NCBI GenBank assembly: GCA_947259045.1
Contig: CAMYKZ010000007.1
Coordinates: 1-62,292, forward strand
DNA: 62,292 bases
Source of the DNA: an uncultured Afifella sp.
GTDB taxonomy: Bacteria; Pseudomonadota; Alphaproteobacteria; Rhizobiales; Afifellaceae
Reading direction: 5' to 3'
The position numbers and the translations under genes are program-made. The notes under the pieces are model-generated. The model did not search any database, was not told the DNA's origin, and was given only the letters and a program-made list of their open reading frames with translations. This document shows positions 44,818 to 52,312 of this stretch, in pieces (the stretch's first letter is position 1; each line of letters begins with the position of its first letter).

Positions 44818-46002
44818 ATGAGCGAAAATTCGAAACCTCTGGCCGGCCTGCGGGTCATCGAACTGGCGCGCATTCTGGCGGGTCCGTGGGCAGGCCAGGT
44901 CCTGGCCGATCTCGGCGCTGACGTGATCAAGGTGGAAAAGCCGGGTGAGGGCGACGATACCCGCCAATGGGGGCCACCGTTCATCAAAGACGATGCCGGA
45001 GCCGATTTCGACGCCGCCTATTTCCATTCCTGCAATCGCGGCAAGCGGTCCATCGCGGTCGATATCAAGACGCGTGAAGGACAGGACATTGTCCGCCGTC
45101 TCGCCGCCGGCGCCGACGTTCTGATCGAAAACTTCAAGCTTGGCGGGCTGGCCAGATACGGTCTCGATCACGAGGGTCTGAAGGCCGTCAATCCGCGGCT
45201 GATTTATTGCTCCATCACCGGGTTCGGCCAGACCGGTCCCTATGCGTCCCGTGCGGGCTATGACATCATCATCCAGGGCATGAGCGGCATCATGTCGGTG
45301 ACCGGCGAAGCAGACGGCGAGCCGATGAAGATCGGCATGGCTTTCGCCGATATCTTTACCGGGCTCTATTCCGTCATCGCCATTCAGGCAGCCATGCACC
45401 AGCGCGAACAGACAGGCGTGGGCGCCCATATCGACATGGCGCTGCTCGATTCCATGGTCGGCGTGCTCGGCAATCAGGCGATGAACTACCTGGTGTCCGG
45501 CGTCGAGCCGAAGCGGCTCGGCAATGCCCACCCCAATCTCGTGCCCTATCAGGTCTTCCCGACATCGGATGGCCATATCATCATTGCATCCGGAAACGAC
45601 CGTCAGTTCCGCTCGCTCTGCGGTCTGCTCGGCCATCCCGGCCTGCCGGACGACCCGCGCTTTGCTGACAATGGGCGGCGGGTGGCCAACCGCGACGAAT
45701 TGTTGCCGATATTGCAGGATGCAACATCGGCGCAGACATCGGACGGACTGTTGTCGGCGCTGGAACAGGCCAAGGTCCCGGCCGGTCCGATTAACGGCCT
45801 TGCGGCGGTGTTCGCCGATCCGCAGGTTGAGGCCCGAGGCATGACCGTCGACCTGCCGCTGGGTGCGGGCACTGTGCCGGGGTTGCGGACGCCGATCATG
45901 TGCGATGGCCGGGCGATGATGTCTGAGCGTCCGGCGCCGGCGCTCGGCGAACATACCGATGAAATTCTTTCCGAAATGGAAGCCGAACATGACAAGGCCT
46001 GA
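44818..46002 (+). CDS. CaiB/BaiF-family CoA transferase
   Basis: A 394-residue class III CoA transferase. The start LAGLRVIELARILAGPWAGQVLADLGADVIKVE is typical, as are YFHSCNRGKRSIAVD, NFKLGGLARYGLD and the catalytic aspartate in GAHIDMALLDSM. It moves CoA between carboxylic acids; which acids cannot be told. It diverges from pepN across 260 bases and overlaps the next gene, a NUDIX hydrolase, by 14 bases. Confidence 0.93.
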   Translation: MSENSKPLAGLRVIELARILAGPWAGQVLADLGADVIKVEKPGEGDDTRQWGPPFIKDDAGADFDAAYFHSCNRGKRSIAVDIKTREGQDIVRRLAAGADVLIENFKLGGLARYGLDHEGLKAVNPRLIYCSITGFGQTGPYASRAGYDIIIQGMSGIMSVTGEADGEPMKIGMAFADIFTGLYSVIAIQAAMHQREQTGVGAHIDMALLDSMVGVLGNQAMNYLVSGVEPKRLGNAHPNLVPYQVFPTSDGHIIIASGNDRQFRSLCGLLGHPGLPDDPRFADNGRRVANRDELLPILQDATSAQTSDGLLSALEQAKVPAGPINGLAAVFADPQVEARGMTVDLPLGAGTVPGLRTPIMCDGRAMMSERPAPALGEHTDEILSEMEAEHDKA

Positions 46003-46582
46003 TCTCGCTATTACCGGCAGGCACCGGACATTCTCCGGCTGGAATACGGTCGACGAACTCATCGTTGCGGTCACCGGCGACGATGGCGTTCCGGTTGAAC
46101 TGAAGCGCGAGGTCATCGATCATGGTCATGCGGTGGCTGTGCTGCCGGTTGATCCTGTGCGCCGGATGGCGATGCTGGTCCGCCAGTGGCGGCCGCCGCT
46201 GCTGGAAACCGATGACGATCCGTTTCTGCTGGAAGCCTGTGCCGGCCTGATCGATGAGGGCGAGACGCCGGAACAGGCGATGCACCGGGAGGCGGAAGAG
46301 GAACTGGGCATCCGGCTTGAAAATCTGGAAGCCTGCGGGCGGACTATCATGTCGCCGGGCTGTCTGACGGAGACGGTCGGGCTTTATCTGGCGACTTACA
46401 ACGAGGCTGGCAGGATCTCGGATGGCGGCGGCCTTGCGCACGAAGGCGAGGAGATTGAAATTGTCGAAATGCCGTTGGACGATTTGTTCTCTCTCGCCTG
46501 TTCCAATGTGCTTCTGGACGCTAAGACACTGATCCTGATCCAGATGTTGAAGCTGCGCGGCAACACGGAAAAGATTGGCTAA
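45989..46582 (+). CDS. NUDIX hydrolase (ADP-ribose pyrophosphatase-like)
   Basis: A 197-residue NUDIX enzyme. The box reads GLIDEGETPEQAMHREAEEE followed by LGI, matching GX5EX7REUXEEXGU with all acidic metal ligands. The N-terminal DHGHAVAVLPVDP and the SPGCLTETVGLYLA segment after the box resemble ADP-ribose/nucleoside-diphosphate sugar pyrophosphatases. The ATG at 45989 starts inside the CoA-transferase gene, so the two are coupled. Confidence 0.88.
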   Translation: MTRPDLAITGRHRTFSGWNTVDELIVAVTGDDGVPVELKREVIDHGHAVAVLPVDPVRRMAMLVRQWRPPLLETDDDPFLLEACAGLIDEGETPEQAMHREAEEELGIRLENLEACGRTIMSPGCLTETVGLYLATYNEAGRISDGGGLAHEGEEIEIVEMPLDDLFSLACSNVLLDAKTLILIQMLKLRGNTEKIG

Positions 46583-46602
46583 GATGACGGGAGACCAGAG
46601 AG

Positions 46603-46725
46603 ATGATGAGATGTATTCTGGTGACAGTCCTGTTTCTTGCGGCCGCCAACGGCGGTTATGCCCAGGTGCCGCCGTCAGCGGCGGAAGCGGCGCGGTACCA
46701 GGGGTTGCTTGCCGCAGCAGAATAA
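46603..46725 (+). pseudogene. Stump of an exported ankyrin-repeat protein gene
   Basis: A 40-codon ORF with GGGAG upstream. It has a signal peptide ending near YAQ and then VPPSAAEAARYQGLLAAAE. That short sequence resembles the first ankyrin lead-in of small exported ankyrin proteins (PPSxEEAARYxGLHAAAARGD), but the frame stops there. The rest of the repeat domain is missing and the convergent transglycosylase gene ends 11 bases later. A remnant is more likely than a working 40-residue peptide, though the intact start signals leave that open. Confidence 0.45.
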
Positions 46726-46735
46726 ACGATGGCGC

Positions 46736-47926
46736 TCATTTCCCGCCCAGCGCCTTGTAGATCTTTCCGCCCGGCCGGCCTGTGACCGGAAGGCCGAATC
46801 TCTGCTCCGCTTTTTTGATCGCCGCCCGGGTCGCCGGTCCGATCTTGCCGTCGGCCTCGCCGATATCGTAGCCGGCGCGCAGCAGCAGGATCTGCAATTG
46901 CAGCCGCTCCGACCGGGTGAGCCCCGGATCCCTGGTCGGCCAGGCAGTCTTGATCGGACCACCACCCTTCAGCCGCTCCGACAGATGCGAAATAGCCAGT
47001 GCATAAGCGTCATTGGAATTGTAGGTGCGGATGACATTGAAATTGTGCCGGATCAGGAAGGCCGGTCCGTTCTTTCCCGCCGGCAGCAAAAGCGCGGCAC
47101 TGGCCTTGCCGCTCGGTTTCTTGCCGTCCAGCCGCTTGATGCCGCGCTTGGCCCAGGTTGAAAGCGACGCTTTGGCCTTGCGTCCAGACGGTCCTTTGTA
47201 GCCTTTCGGCAGGCGCACTTCGTACCCCCAGCTGCCGCCTTTGCTCCAGCCGTTCTTTTTCAGGTAATTGGCGGTGGAAGCCAGCGCGTCAGGCACCGAA
47301 TGAACCAGATCGCGCTTGCCGTTTTTGTCGAAATCCACCGCCAGGCTGCGATAGGTTGTCGGGATGAACTGGGTCTGGCCGAAGGCACCGGCCCAGGAGC
47401 CGTACAGGTCCTTCAGTTTCAGGTCGCCGCGCGAGACAAGCTGCAGCGCGGCGACCAGTTGGCCGCGGAAAAATTTCGGCCGTTTGCCGGCGCAAGCCAC
47501 ATTGGCAAGCGCATGGGGAATGAAAAAATCTCCCTGGTTGTTGCCGTAATTGCTTTCCACGCCCCAAAGGGCCGCGATCACATAACGGTCGACGCCATAG
47601 GCCTTTTCCACGGCGCGCAGGGTTCGCCCGTGTTTTTTCATCATCGCTTTGCCGGTCCGGATCCGCTCCGGATCGACCAGGAACGCCATATAATCCCAGA
47701 TCGGCGTTTTATATTCCGGCTGCGAGCGGGAGAACCGTACCGCTTTTTCGTCGAACTTGACGTTGCTGAGCGCCTGATTGACGATCGATTTGTTCACGCC
47801 CGCCTTGAGCGCCTGATTGCGGATTCCGGCGACACAGGAATCCAGCGAGGCAGCGTCTGCCGGTGTACTCACGAAAACTACGACAACGAGCAGGCTGCCG
47901 CATAGTCCGAATGGTCGAAAATTCAT
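46736..47926 (-). CDS. Lytic murein transglycosylase (MltB family) with peptidoglycan-binding domain
   Basis: A 396-residue exported enzyme. A signal peptide ends near ADA (23-25). The SLT2/MltB domain has catalytic E124 in AALWGVESNYGNNQGDFF and the GAFGQTQFIPTTYRSLAVDFD motif. Residues about 335-393 are a PG_binding_1 domain (GYDIGEADGKIGPATRAAIKKAE). It cleaves glycan strands with formation of 1,6-anhydro ends. Confidence 0.95.
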   Translation of the reverse strand: MNFRPFGLCGSLLVVVVFVSTPADAASLDSCVAGIRNQALKAGVNKSIVNQALSNVKFDEKAVRFSRSQPEYKTPIWDYMAFLVDPERIRTGKAMMKKHGRTLRAVEKAYGVDRYVIAALWGVESNYGNNQGDFFIPHALANVACAGKRPKFFRGQLVAALQLVSRGDLKLKDLYGSWAGAFGQTQFIPTTYRSLAVDFDKNGKRDLVHSVPDALASTANYLKKNGWSKGGSWGYEVRLPKGYKGPSGRKAKASLSTWAKRGIKRLDGKKPSGKASAALLLPAGKNGPAFLIRHNFNVIRTYNSNDAYALAISHLSERLKGGGPIKTAWPTRDPGLTRSERLQLQILLLRAGYDIGEADGKIGPATRAAIKKAEQRFGLPVTGRPGGKIYKALGGK

Positions 47927-48063
47927 GCCGGGTCCTGTTCATTGACCGAATCAAGATTGAGACCGATAGAATCCCAGATCGCGGATTTGTGCAAATCGTG
48001 TCATGCAAATCGCCCGATCGGTCACGGGCGACACATGGCTGCGGCGATGATAAAGGGGATGAC

Positions 48064-49692
48064 ATGACAGAGCAAACGCCTTCCATCGGCAGCTACGATT
48101 ACATCATCATCGGCGCAGGCTCGGCCGGTTGCGTGCTCGCAAACCGGCTGACGGCGTCAGGCCGGCACAAGGTGCTGCTGCTGGAAGCCGGCGGCCGCGA
48201 CAGCAACCCGTGGATCCATGTGCCGATCGGCTATTCGCGCCTGTTCAAGGACAAGAATGTCAACTGGATGTACCAGACCGAACCGGAACCGGAACTTGGC
48301 GGCCGGCAGATCTTCCAGCCGCGCGGCAAGGTGCTTGGCGGCTCCAGTTCCATCAACGGGCTGGTCTATATCCGCGGTCAGAAGCAGGATTACGATCTTT
48401 GGCGGCAACTCGGCAATACCGGCTGGTCCTATGACGATGTCTTGCCCTATTTCCGCCGCGCCGAGGATCAGCAGAACGGTGCGGGTGACTATCACGGCGC
48501 CGGCGGTCCGCTTGCCGTCTCCAACCAGACCGAGCCGCATCCGTTGTGCGATGCCTTCATTGCCGCAGGCGTGGAATCCGGCCTGCCGTACAATCCCGAT
48601 TTCAACGGCCAAAGCCAGGAGGGTATCGGTTATTTCCAGACAACCTCGCGCAACGGCCGCCGCTGCAGCACAGCCCGCGGCTATCTCAAACCAGCTGGAA
48701 AACGCGCCAATCTGCGCATCGAAACCCGCGCCCACGCCACCCGGATCCTGTTTGACGGCAAGACGGCCACTGGCGTGGAATTTTCCCAACGCGGCACGGT
48801 GAAGCGTGCGGAGGCGTGCGGCGAGGTGATCCTCTCCGGCGGTGCGATCAATTCGCCGCAACTGCTGGAACTTTCTGGAATCGGTCAAAGCGAATTGCTG
48901 CAAAGCCTTGATATTCCAGTGATTTGTCATGCCCCGATGGTGGGTGAAAATCTCCAGGACCATATTCAGGTCCGCATGGTTCTGCGCTGTACGCAGCCGA
49001 TCACCTGGAACGATCAGGCGCGCAGCCTGTTCGGCCGGATGAAGATGGGCCTGCGTTACGCGCTTCTGCGCAAGGGCGCGCTGACCGTCAGCGCCGGTTA
49101 CGCGGCGGCGTTTTTCCGCTCCCGCGACGAACTGGAACTGCCGGATATTCAGGTGCATTTTCTGCTGTTTTCCGGCGACAAGATGGGCGAGGCGCTGCAC
49201 CCGTTTTCCGGTTTCAGCGCATCCGTGTGCCAGCTTCGGCCCGAAAGCCGCGGGTCCATCCATGTCACCGGCAGCGATCCGTTTGCGGCGCCTGAGATCC
49301 GGGCCAATTATCTTTCAGCCGCACTTGACCGGCAGGCCAATGTCGAAGGTCTCAGAAAACTGCGCGCTATCCTCAATGCCGACGCCCTGGCGCCGTTTCT
49401 TGAGGCTGAAGTGTATCCCGGCAATGATGTCACCGACGATGAGGGCCTTCTGGCTTATTGCCGCAACGCGGCGTCCACCGTTTACCACCCGACCAGCACC
49501 TGCGCCATGGGCCCGGAAACGGACGCGGACGCAGTCGTCGCGCCGGATCTGCGGGTCCACGGCGTCGACCGGTTGCGGGTCGTCGATGGTTCGATCATGC
49601 CGAGGCTGATATCAGGCAACACCAATGCGCCGATCATCATGATCGGCGAAAAGGCGTCCGACATGATCCTGCAGGCCGCCCCGTCAACCTGA
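48064..49692 (+). CDS. GMC-family oxidoreductase (choline dehydrogenase-like)
   Basis: A 542-residue FAD enzyme. The Rossmann motif is GAGSAG at 17-22, the GMC signature is PRGKVLGGSSSINGLVYIRG, and the C-terminal catalytic region has VYHPTSTCAMG (His) and SGNTNAPIIMIGEKA (Asn). It oxidises an alcohol; length and motifs are close to choline dehydrogenases and other alcohol GMC enzymes, but no betaine genes are near. GGGG before ATG 48064 and the family start (YDYIIIGAG) rule out the longer frame from 47863. Confidence 0.9.
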   Translation: MTEQTPSIGSYDYIIIGAGSAGCVLANRLTASGRHKVLLLEAGGRDSNPWIHVPIGYSRLFKDKNVNWMYQTEPEPELGGRQIFQPRGKVLGGSSSINGLVYIRGQKQDYDLWRQLGNTGWSYDDVLPYFRRAEDQQNGAGDYHGAGGPLAVSNQTEPHPLCDAFIAAGVESGLPYNPDFNGQSQEGIGYFQTTSRNGRRCSTARGYLKPAGKRANLRIETRAHATRILFDGKTATGVEFSQRGTVKRAEACGEVILSGGAINSPQLLELSGIGQSELLQSLDIPVICHAPMVGENLQDHIQVRMVLRCTQPITWNDQARSLFGRMKMGLRYALLRKGALTVSAGYAAAFFRSRDELELPDIQVHFLLFSGDKMGEALHPFSGFSASVCQLRPESRGSIHVTGSDPFAAPEIRANYLSAALDRQANVEGLRKLRAILNADALAPFLEAEVYPGNDVTDDEGLLAYCRNAASTVYHPTSTCAMGPETDADAVVAPDLRVHGVDRLRVVDGSIMPRLISGNTNAPIIMIGEKASDMILQAAPST

Positions 49693-49760
49693 CGGGCCTT
49701 GCTTGCCGGTCCCGCCCGACTGTCCTAGCCTGTGATTCTTGAAAATGCGGAGACCTGAAG

Positions 49761-50513
49761 ATGGCCGAAGAAACCCGTTCACGCCGCCTGGCCGTCCTGA
49801 TCGACGCCGACAACGCATCTGCCCGCATTGCCGACGGCCTGTTTGAGGAAATCGCCAAGATCGGCGAGGCCAGCGTCCGGCGCATTTACGGTGATTTTTC
49901 AAGTCCGCGCATGAAACAGTGGACGGATATTCTCGCCAGCCACGCCATCGTCCCTTACCAGCAGTTCGCTTATACCAAAGGCAAAAACGCCTCCGACATT
50001 GCCTTGGTGATCGACGCCATGGATCTGCTGCATACCGGGCGTTTTGACGGCTTCTGTCTGGTTTCATCCGACAGCGATTTTACCCGCCTGGCCTCGCGCA
50101 TCCGCGAACAGGGCGTCGATGTTTTCGGTTTCGGCGAGCAGAAGACGCCGGAGAGCTTCCGCCAGGCCTGCCGCCGTTTCATCTATACGGAAAACCTGCT
50201 GCCGGAAGCGCCGGCGCCGGACCGCGAACCTGCGCCGGACGGCAAGGCGCGGCAATCGTTGCGCACTGCCGTGCCGATCCTGCGCAAGGCGATTGCCCAG
50301 ATCGACGATGAAGGCGGCTGGGTCCGGCTTGCCACCGTCGGCCAACGGATGGCCGACCTGGCGCCGGATTTCGACGCCCGGACTTATGGTTTCGCCAAAC
50401 TCAGCGATCTCGTGGCCAAGACAGGCGCATTCGAGATCGACAGGCCCGAGAGCGGCGGCATGCGCATCCGCCTGAAGCCGGCCCGCCGGGGCCAGGCGAA
50501 AGCAAAAACCTGA
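49761..50513 (+). CDS. NYN-domain putative RNase with LOTUS (OST-HTH) domain
   Basis: A 250-residue protein. Residues 8-145 are a NYN (PIN-like) nuclease domain with acidic residues in VLIDADNAS, KNASDIALVIDAMD and CLVSSDSDFTRLASRIRE. Residues about 170-240 are a LOTUS/OST-HTH RNA-binding domain (DDEGGWVRLATVGQRM, then YGFAKLSDLVAKTGAFEI). It may cut or bind structured RNA, and in other organisms LOTUS domains bind G-rich RNA. Single-gene unit. Confidence 0.88.
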   Translation: MAEETRSRRLAVLIDADNASARIADGLFEEIAKIGEASVRRIYGDFSSPRMKQWTDILASHAIVPYQQFAYTKGKNASDIALVIDAMDLLHTGRFDGFCLVSSDSDFTRLASRIREQGVDVFGFGEQKTPESFRQACRRFIYTENLLPEAPAPDREPAPDGKARQSLRTAVPILRKAIAQIDDEGGWVRLATVGQRMADLAPDFDARTYGFAKLSDLVAKTGAFEIDRPESGGMRIRLKPARRGQAKAKT

Positions 50514-50609
50514 CGCCGCGGCGCCAAAACGGATTGCGCCGGGTCAATGCAGCAAAGCGCCGTTCATGCTCGTCATGGTTATCAAAACGTCCAGATGACG
50601 GAGATTCAG

Positions 50610-51044
50610 ATGACCAATATTCCGGCGATCGACCATGCGGCGCAGCAGGCCCATGAATGGGTGCACGAACTGCGGCAAATTCTCAAGGTGCCGAGCGAAC
50701 GTTCCGCTTACGCAGCCTTGCGCGCCGTTCTGCATCAGCTTCGCGACCGCATGCCGGCCAGCGAAGTCGGCGATCTCGGCGCGCAATTGCCGACACTGAT
50801 CCGTGGCATCTATTTTGAGGGCTGGAACCCGCTTGCCGGTCCGCAATCCATCCACCACGGCAGAGAATTCGTCGATGATCTGACCGGGAAGTTGCACGGT
50901 CATGAGGAAATTCACGCCGAGAGTGCCATACGCGCGGTGTTCTTCCTGCTGTCGGAGCATATCAGCAAGGGCGAAATCGATGACGTGATTGCGACGCTTC
51001 CCGATGAGATCAAGGCGTTCTGGCCGAAATCCCGGGCCGCCTGA
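50610..51044 (+). CDS. DUF2267 protein
   Basis: A 144-residue helical protein matching DUF2267, with two similar halves of about 65 residues (AHEWVHELRQILKVPSERSAYAALRAVL; DDLTGKLH ... AIRAVFFLLSEHISKGEIDDVIATLP). Function unknown. The ATG at 50610 has ACGGAG six bases before it; ATGs at 50595 and 50547 open the same frame without such a site. Confidence 0.85.
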   Translation: MTNIPAIDHAAQQAHEWVHELRQILKVPSERSAYAALRAVLHQLRDRMPASEVGDLGAQLPTLIRGIYFEGWNPLAGPQSIHHGREFVDDLTGKLHGHEEIHAESAIRAVFFLLSEHISKGEIDDVIATLPDEIKAFWPKSRAA

Positions 51045-51238
51045 ACCGTATACGCTGCCTTCGTCGACGCATGCGGTATATCACGAGAGCGGTTTTGCAT
51101 TGCAGCGAATTGGCTGTTATCAGCACGGGTTCGCCTTTCCCGAATGATCCGCCGGACGTCGCAAACCGACGGTCGGCCCAGCCAGCCCGACGCTACAAAA
51201 ATCGCAAATCAAACCGCAATCCGACCCGGAGCCTTTAA

Positions 51239-52177
51239 ATGAGCGCCCCTGCTATCAAAGCTGAGTCCCATGTGATCGACGGCAAGGCCGTTGCCGCTGC
51301 CATCATCGAAAACGTCAAACAGGCGCGCGACCAGCTTCTCTCCGCAGTCGCCGTCAAACCCGGTCTTGCCGTGGTCATTGTCGGCGAGGATCCGGCCAGC
51401 CAGGTCTATGTCCGCAACAAGGGTTTAAAGGCCGAAGAATGCGGTTTTCATTCCGTCCAGCACACATTGTCTGCCGACATTGGCGAGGATGAGCTTCTGG
51501 GCCTGATCGACAATCTCAACGAAGATCCGCTGATCCACGGCATTCTGGTGCAATTGCCGCTGCCGAAGCATATCAACGAGAAGCTGGTGATCGCGGCCAT
51601 CGATCCGGAAAAGGATGTCGACGGTTTTCATCCGATCAATGTCGGCAGACTGGGTGCCGGCGCGATGGAAGATGCGCTGGTGCCGTGCACACCGGCGGGC
51701 TCCGTCATCCTTGCCAAACAGGCGCTGGGTCAGGATCTTTCCGGCATGGAGGCCGTCATCATCGGCCGCTCCAACATTGTCGGCAAGCCGGTGGCACAGC
51801 TCCTTTTGCAGGAAAACTGCACGGTGACGATCGCCCACAGCCGGACGAAGGATCTGCCGGGTGTCTGCCGCCGGGCCGACATTCTGGTTGCCGCCGTCGG
51901 CCGGCCGCAAATGGTCAAGGCCGACTGGGTCAAGCCGGGCGCCTGCGTCATCGATGTCGGCATCAACCGCGTGGATGCGCCGGAAAAGGGCGAGGGCAAG
52001 ACCCGGCTGGTCGGTGATGTCGATTTTGCCGATGCGGCGACAGTTGCCGGCTCGATCACCCCGGTCCCCGGCGGTGTCGGGCCGATGACGATTGCGCTTT
52101 TGATGGCCAATACGGTAATCGCCGCGGCCCGTGCGTCCGGTCGCCCGGACATTGCCGACGGTGTCAAAAACCTCTAG
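51239..52177 (+). CDS. folD: Methylenetetrahydrofolate dehydrogenase/cyclohydrolase
   Basis: A 312-residue bifunctional enzyme interconverting 5,10-methylene- and 10-formyl-THF with NADP. Signatures are [14 protein letters not shown], containing the catalytic lysine, [10 protein letters not shown], the [12 protein letters not shown] substrate loop, [18 protein letters not shown] and [12 protein letters not shown]. It is followed 135 bases later by a folate-dependent amine dehydrogenase, which would produce the methylene-THF it uses. Confidence 0.96.
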   Translation: MSAPAIKAESHVIDGKAVAAAIIENVKQARDQLLSAVAVKPGLAVVIVGEDPASQVYVRNKGLKAEECGFHSVQHTLSADIGEDELLGLIDNLNEDPLIHGILVQLPLPKHINEKLVIAAIDPEKDVDGFHPINVGRLGAGAMEDALVPCTPAGSVILAKQALGQDLSGMEAVIIGRSNIVGKPVAQLLLQENCTVTIAHSRTKDLPGVCRRADILVAAVGRPQMVKADWVKPGACVIDVGINRVDAPEKGEGKTRLVGDVDFADAATVAGSITPVPGGVGPMTIALLMANTVIAAARASGRPDIADGVKNL

Positions 52178-52187
52178 CGCCCGATTT

Positions 52188-52218
52188 GCGGCACGGATTT
52201 CTCCATCCGTGTCGCCGC
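52188..52218 (+). terminator. Hairpin after folD, weak terminator candidate
   Basis: GCGGC-ACGGAT and ATCCGT-GTC-GCCGC form a stem of 11 pairs with a three-base bulge and a loop of TTCTCC, ten bases after the folD stop. There is no T-run directly after it, so factor-independent termination is uncertain. Confidence 0.45.
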
Positions 52219-52312
52219 TGCGCCAGTCCGCGCTTTTGCCATGACGATAAAACACCTTAAGATCAGCTGAAGCGAGGGCGCTTGCAGCCCGCGTTTTATC
52301 GGAGGACCGGTT

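Noticed and set aside
44560..46116. A 518-codon frame opposite the CoA transferase and NUDIX genes
   Set aside because: It is antisense to two genes with clear family motifs, and its own protein is low-complexity and without any recognisable domain. GC-rich DNA often leaves such open frames.
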